DNA of 47,808 bases, taken from a virus. Positions 43,981 to 47,808 of the stretch are shown in pieces. The translations under genes were made by a program, and so were the position numbers. A model generated the notes under the pieces. It made no database searches. It was not told where the DNA came from and saw nothing but the letters and a program-made list of their open reading frames with translations. The DNA lies in IMG/VR virus record IMGVR_UViG_3300042453_003633, positions 1 to 47,808 of that record; one strand, written 5' to 3'. How positions within the stretch are numbered: position 1 is the stretch's first letter; each line of letters opens with the position of its first letter.

Positions 43981-44352
43981 ATGTTCAATAGTGAACAGGA
44001 TCCCCTCGCCCTGCTCATTGAATTAACTCCAAAGTTAGCAAAGAAACGTTATCGACAGTCTATTTACGAAGCCTGGGATTGTAAGTGTGGCTATTGCGGA
44101 GATGAAGCCACATCCCTTGATCACATTATCCCCCGCTTCCGTTCTGGTTCAAGCAATAGAAATAACTTGATTCCCGCATGCCGTCGTTGTAACACAAATA
44201 AGGCAAGCGCAAAGATGGAAGAGTGGTATCGTCAACAATCTTATTTCACAGAAGAAAAGTACACCCGCATTAAAGCCTGGGTGTCACAAGAGGTAATTGA
44301 TATTTTTGTTTATAATATTGATACGACTGCTCCTAGATTTGCGGCTGGATAG
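43981..44352 (+). CDS. HNH endonuclease
   Basis: A 123-residue protein with CKCGYCGDEATSLDHIIPRF then RSGSSNRNNLIPACRRCNTN and KAS. The CxxC, DHIIPR, N-N-L-I-P-A-C-R-x-C-N layout is the HNH/McrA-type metal nuclease core. A TAAAATTA box lies 22 bases upstream of the ATG. HNH enzymes in phages are homing endonucleases or packaging cofactors; as the gene is far from terL and followed by a virion gene, a mobile nuclease or DNA-degrading role is more likely. Confidence 0.85.
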   Translation: MFNSEQDPLALLIELTPKLAKKRYRQSIYEAWDCKCGYCGDEATSLDHIIPRFRSGSSNRNNLIPACRRCNTNKASAKMEEWYRQQSYFTEEKYTRIKAWVSQEVIDIFVYNIDTTAPRFAAG

Positions 44353-46919
44353 TGGGCCTTTATTACGACGCGATAAAACGAAAGTGGAATGTTTCATACG
44401 AAAAGACGGATTATCCTACAAACTTAAAAACTGATTATTCAACCACTCAACAAGTTAGGGTTAACTATCCTGTCACTGTATGTACGAGATGGTTTCTCGG
44501 ACATTGTGTCGCAACGGGAACGGAAACTCATCATAAATATGTAGATGATACCGAGGGCAACCGAAACCGAAACCTGATGAATAAAAATAATACAAAAGAA
44601 AACGCAACTAACACAGCATTAAATACAAAAAACCAATCTTTGAACGCTGCATATGATAAAACCGTTTCAGCCGCTGGAACAACAAAAGGCGGAGATTACA
44701 CTTCTCAACGCACATTAATACGAAATCTCGACGGTATTGATGCAGCCGTTAAAAAAGATTTAGAAGAGCAATACAAAACTTTTTATCGTACGGAAAAACT
44801 TCAAACATGGAATACAAACTTAGGCGCTAAGCCTTTGTATGGTGATTTTGATCCCAAGTATTACAAGCAGACATACCCTCAAGTTGAACAAGAATGGAAG
44901 GCCGCTGTTTCCAACGATGATATTGATGTCACCGAAAGATATGGCGAAAATGGTTACTACTTACAACATTACACATCCCAGGGTAAACCAGCTGGTTTCC
45001 GTGGTAACGCACCAGAAGCGACCTCTGCTGCTACTGGTTACGTCGAGAAAAAACCAACGGACCAGGATCTTCAAGCAGTCCGTGATTTACAGCTCGGCAT
45101 TGATACGACAACCCAAACAAATCGTCTTTTGAACATTCCAGAAATTGCTGCCGAGTGGAATAAAGCCAAGCGAGATGATCCCTACTGGATCAAATTAGCC
45201 AAAGACAATTATCTGGACGTAACCAAACCCGATGAATTTGTTACACTATTCCGCATTTCAGAACGGCCAGAGGATAGGCAAGTCAGTTTAAATTACAACA
45301 TTAACGCAGGCTATGGCATCACACAATTAGAAGATGCGCTCAATGAAGCTGTTGGCGAAAAAGCCACTGTGGACGTTAAAAAATTTGGTGCCTTAACCCA
45401 GGATGTTCTTAAACAGACAATCGAAGAAATGAAACAAGCCAAAGCCAAGGAAGAAATGCTCGGCTTAATGGGCGGCTTTGGCGGCTTCAGTGAAATTATG
45501 AATATCAACAATGAATTAAGCAACGCGATCCTTGGCGATACGGGAGTTGGCGGATTGCTTTCCTTTACGTCCGCAGGCAAAGCCGAAGAATCCCTAGAAA
45601 AAAGCCTTCAAAATATTACAGGTATTCGCAATAATGCGACCTATAACTGGCAGCAATGGTTTGATGGCGAACTAAAGAAACGATATGAACAAGACCTGGA
45701 GCTTGGCTATACAAATTCTGAAGCGGAAGAGAAGATAAAAATTGAAGGCGACTTTGCAAGAAACTTTATTGATGAATATTTAATTCCGCGCTTTAATACG
45801 GCGCGTTCGATGGATGAATTTGTTGAGTATCTTGATATTAGACAAGAAGAACAAAACCCATTCCAAACCCAGGACATGGTTAATGCAGTAAGTCTTGTCG
45901 CAAACCTACGTGCTAATCAATACCTGGATCAAATTAAAGCCAATAATGATCGTTATTTCAACGCAGATTTTTACTTTAATCCCACTGGGGATAAGGCAAG
46001 GCAAACAATGTATACAAACCAAGCACAAAGTGTTGCCCAGGATTGGGAAGCCGCCAAGAAGGGTGATCCGTATTGGGCACAGCAAGCTTATCGTTTTGGT
46101 GTCAATTTAAACGACAAAGATGCCTTTGCTCGTATGCATTTTCAAATCAAAGGACAAGGCTTGGGCTATGACGCGGCTGAAGATATTTTGAATGCAGGCA
46201 AGGTCCAAGATCAAATCTATAACAACATTTTGCCTTCTCTGAAAGAAGAAGCTTTGCGCCAGGGATCTGTCTTCGGTCAATTTATTACACCAGAGGAGTT
46301 TGCTGACGAAATGCTCCGTGGCCTGGATCCAAATGATAAATCAAGCTGGCAAGAAGTACTGCAAAGGTATGGCTTGACTGACTTCAAGGGAACAGTAGAC
46401 GAATTAAAACAGTATGTGGTTGAAACATTGCGCACAGGTTCGGCCCAGGATATTCGTGAGCAAATTAAATATTTAAATGAAAAACGTCAACGCCCAACAC
46501 AGCAAGTTCTTGGCCTTACTTACATTGAGCGGCCAGAGGATTATAAAGATGAAATGGCAACGCCACAAACTGAACTGTATAAAACGTTCCAATCCGCTGG
46601 TTACCAGGGTACAGAAGATGAGTTTTACAATAACTTCTTTCCAGATTTAGACAGGTCTGAACAAACAATCCTCACCAAGGCTGGCAGCGACAAGGCACTG
46701 CAGTCATACGGCCTTGACCTGAGTGATCCCTTCGCTTCTCTTGGCACAATCGAAAGTTTCTTTGATGAGGGAACAACAGGAAGCAAAGAGGAAGGTGGTG
46801 ATACTTCGGCAAGTTTCTTCAGATTAGGATTGGATGATGAAGATGAAGAAACTGATTACAAATCAAAGACAGGCACACAAATTTTGGGTGAGTTCACTTC
46901 AATGTTTAAAGGACTCTAA
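44352..46919 (+). CDS. Very large virion protein, 855 aa
   Basis: GTG start overlapping the HNH stop by one base. The protein is mostly helical and charged, with few hydrophobic segments. Three related modules are visible. FDPKYYKQTYPQVEQEWKAA is near residue 166, AAEWNKAKRDDPYWIKLAKD then NYLDVTKPDEF near 266-296, and VAQDWEAAKKGDPYWAQQAY then RFGVNLNDKDAF near 560-595. The C-terminal 50 residues are acidic. Size and place suggest an internal core or tail-tube protein delivered with the DNA; no lysozyme or polymerase motif is visible. Confidence 0.65.
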   Translation: MGLYYDAIKRKWNVSYEKTDYPTNLKTDYSTTQQVRVNYPVTVCTRWFLGHCVATGTETHHKYVDDTEGNRNRNLMNKNNTKENATNTALNTKNQSLNAAYDKTVSAAGTTKGGDYTSQRTLIRNLDGIDAAVKKDLEEQYKTFYRTEKLQTWNTNLGAKPLYGDFDPKYYKQTYPQVEQEWKAAVSNDDIDVTERYGENGYYLQHYTSQGKPAGFRGNAPEATSAATGYVEKKPTDQDLQAVRDLQLGIDTTTQTNRLLNIPEIAAEWNKAKRDDPYWIKLAKDNYLDVTKPDEFVTLFRISERPEDRQVSLNYNINAGYGITQLEDALNEAVGEKATVDVKKFGALTQDVLKQTIEEMKQAKAKEEMLGLMGGFGGFSEIMNINNELSNAILGDTGVGGLLSFTSAGKAEESLEKSLQNITGIRNNATYNWQQWFDGELKKRYEQDLELGYTNSEAEEKIKIEGDFARNFIDEYLIPRFNTARSMDEFVEYLDIRQEEQNPFQTQDMVNAVSLVANLRANQYLDQIKANNDRYFNADFYFNPTGDKARQTMYTNQAQSVAQDWEAAKKGDPYWAQQAYRFGVNLNDKDAFARMHFQIKGQGLGYDAAEDILNAGKVQDQIYNNILPSLKEEALRQGSVFGQFITPEEFADEMLRGLDPNDKSSWQEVLQRYGLTDFKGTVDELKQYVVETLRTGSAQDIREQIKYLNEKRQRPTQQVLGLTYIERPEDYKDEMATPQTELYKTFQSAGYQGTEDEFYNNFFPDLDRSEQTILTKAGSDKALQSYGLDLSDPFASLGTIESFFDEGTTGSKEEGGDTSASFFRLGLDDEDEETDYKSKTGTQILGEFTSMFKGL

Positions 46920-47218
46920 TGGCTGAAAAACATAAAAAAGCAGCGGCTGCAGCCAAGATTGCTAAGGACAAAATGGCGTGTAACAAGCCTCGCCGTACAC
47001 CTGGGCATCCCACCAAGTCCCATGTTGTCAAAGCCTGCAAGGGAGGAGAGGAAAAGATTATTCGGTTCGGCCAACAGGGCGTTGAGGGCGCTGGGAAAAA
47101 TCCGACCAGTGCCAAAGAAAAAGCAAGGAAAAAGTCATATTACGCAAGACATAACGCCCAAGATTCGAACCCCGACATCATGTCTGCCAGGTACTGGTCC
47201 CACAAAGTAAAGTGGTAG
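46919..47218 (+). CDS. Conserved basic phage protein, 99 aa
   Basis: ATG at 46919 shares a base with the previous stop (TAATG). KACKGGEEKIIRFGQQGVEG then KARKKSYYARHNAQDSNPDI and MSARYWSHKVKW is a pattern I recognise from many phages and some large viruses ('K-I-R-F-G-x-x-G ... R-x-S-x-x-A-R-H ... S-A-x-Y-W-x-x-K-V-x-W'). Its function is unknown. The N-terminus is Lys/Ala-rich. Confidence 0.7.
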   Translation: MAEKHKKAAAAAKIAKDKMACNKPRRTPGHPTKSHVVKACKGGEEKIIRFGQQGVEGAGKNPTSAKEKARKKSYYARHNAQDSNPDIMSARYWSHKVKW

Positions 47219-47236
47219 CGCCAACTCACTCCTGTC

Positions 47237-47362
47237 ATGGCAAAACCCAAATCATCTTCATCCGTCAAACTTGAGTCCAAGCCCAAGAAAACGCGTCAAG
47301 GCCAGGGTCAACACAGCCTTCCTAATCACGGACGCAAAAAAATGCGCGGGCAAGGTAAATAA
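47237..47362 (+). CDS. Small basic protein, 41 aa
   Basis: MAKPKSSSSVKLESKPKKTR then QGQGQHSLPNHGRKKMRGQG: a Lys/Arg/Gln-rich peptide with a 'T-R-Q-G-x-G-Q-H-S-L-P' centre that I recall from cyanophage genomes. The start is 18 bases after the previous stop. Not characterised. Confidence 0.55.
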   Translation: MAKPKSSSSVKLESKPKKTRQGQGQHSLPNHGRKKMRGQGK

Positions 47363-47378
47363 AATTTTGTGTATGATT

Positions 47379-47401
47379 GGGGGTAATAAAGTGTTACCCC
47401 C
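47379..47401 (+). promoter_or_regulatory. Hairpin abutting the start of the T4-type lysozyme gene
   Basis: GGGGGTAA-TAAAGTG-TTACCCCC, an 8-bp stem whose last base is immediately before the ATG at 47402. No ribosome site can fit between them. Confidence 0.65.
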
Positions 47402-47808
47402 ATGTCCGACTTTTCGCATGCGATTAACTTAATTCGCAAGTACGAAGGTTTCAGCGAAAAGGCGTACCCAGACTTAACCACTGGTGGTGAACCTTACACC
47501 ATTGGTTACGGCACTCAGTATTACCCAGACGGCTCTCCTGTTAAGCAAGGGCAGTGTTGCAGCAAAGAAAAAGCCTTGCAACACTTGTTCTACGAAGTGC
47601 AAATCATTGACAGTCAGCTGACTAAGCTCAATCTTGGTCTTGATCCCTGCATGCGGCAGGCATTGATTTCATTCATCCACTCAATTGGATGGCAGCCCTT
47701 CCTGTACAGCTCCGTAATCGACGCCATTGAAGCAGAGGACTTCTGCATGGCGACACAGGAAATGTCCAGTTGGATCTTTGATGCCGAACACAAAGTTATC
47801 GGCGGTCT
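47402..47808 (+). CDS. T4-type lysozyme (GH24), partial
   Basis: The frame starts at ATG 47402 and runs off the window after about 135 codons. MSDFSHAINLIRKYEGFSEK then AYPDLTTGGEPYTIGYGTQY has the catalytic triad spacing of T4 lysozyme: E15, D24 (nine residues apart as E11-D20) and T33 in YTIGYGT. It hydrolyses peptidoglycan glycan strands. Downstream, ALISFIHSIGWQPFLYSSVI fits the C-terminal lobe. No signal or anchor sequence is seen, so a holin or secretion route is needed. It is the third wall-degrading enzyme of the window. Confidence 0.85.
   Translation, partial: MSDFSHAINLIRKYEGFSEKAYPDLTTGGEPYTIGYGTQYYPDGSPVKQGQCCSKEKALQHLFYEVQIIDSQLTKLNLGLDPCMRQALISFIHSIGWQPFLYSSVIDAIEAEDFCMATQEMSSWIFDAEHKVIGG

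Noticed and set aside
1-47808. CRISPR arrays, insertion sequences, photosynthesis genes and an integrase attachment site
   Set aside because: Looked for; no spaced direct repeats, transposase motifs, psbA/hli-like proteins or convincing att-type repeat were seen.

Overview
This window is part of a tailed double-stranded DNA phage genome, most likely a virus of a cyanobacterium. The phage identity rests on a terminase large subunit, a portal-like protein, a scaffold, a major capsid protein, a T7-type family A DNA polymerase and several lysins. The cyanobacterial link is inference from protein families seen mainly in cyanobacteria and their phages: a small DUF4278-like protein, a DUF5895-like protein, a DUF4214/phycobilisome-linker-like segment in a virion protein, and RID-SGR-VG-GT tail-fibre repeats. 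No tape-measure gene is recognisable, so a short-tailed virion is more likely than a long-tailed one. No searches were run; family names come from motif recognition.

Layout. Positions 1-1046 hold the start of a leftward tail-fibre gene. Positions 1082-19114 are a leftward early/replication region of about 35 mostly small genes: Gp157-like protein, SWIM zinc-finger protein, DUF5895-like protein, tandem-OB SSB, DNA polymerase, GP88-like protein, ThyX, a zinc-ribbon/HTH protein, a PcfJ-like protein, a second SSB-like protein and an unusual tRNA-Leu(UAA). Two small rightward units (4590-4853 and 9914-10179) are embedded in it like morons. Positions 19115-19937 are a regulatory gap with one small leftward gene. 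From 19938 to the right edge almost everything is rightward and virion- or lysis-related: membrane-rich putative internal proteins (19938-26645), a duplicated small gene, terminase (27178-29858), many lysine-rich small proteins, portal/scaffold/capsid (31903-35908), HhH and decoration-like proteins, an M23-like peptidase, a lambda-R-type (GH104) lysin, large structural proteins, a recombinase-like/HTH pair, an HNH endonuclease, an 855-residue virion protein and a T4-type (GH24) lysozyme cut by the right edge.

The most unusual signal is the control architecture of the leftward genes. Most genes that are not start/stop-coupled to the gene before them carry a structured element 20-60 bases upstream and then a C/A-rich leader without a Shine-Dalgarno sequence, often ending in ACACCACACCATG. 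At least two sequence families can be defined by eye. Family A (four copies) has an outer stem closing on CA...inner hairpin...GTAAGT. Family B (six copies) is a short hairpin with a CTGG-containing loop followed by TTAAACTG. Both show compensatory changes in their stems. Rightward genes instead use GGAG-type ribosome sites, and several share a TATAATTA/TAAAATTA box about 22 bases before the start codon. I do not recognise the A or B elements as a described RNA class.

How it works together (inference): the leftward genes take over DNA replication and dTMP supply. The rightward genes build the capsid, package DNA and carry three different peptidoglycan hydrolases. The structured leaders probably coordinate processing, stability or translation of the leftward transcripts.
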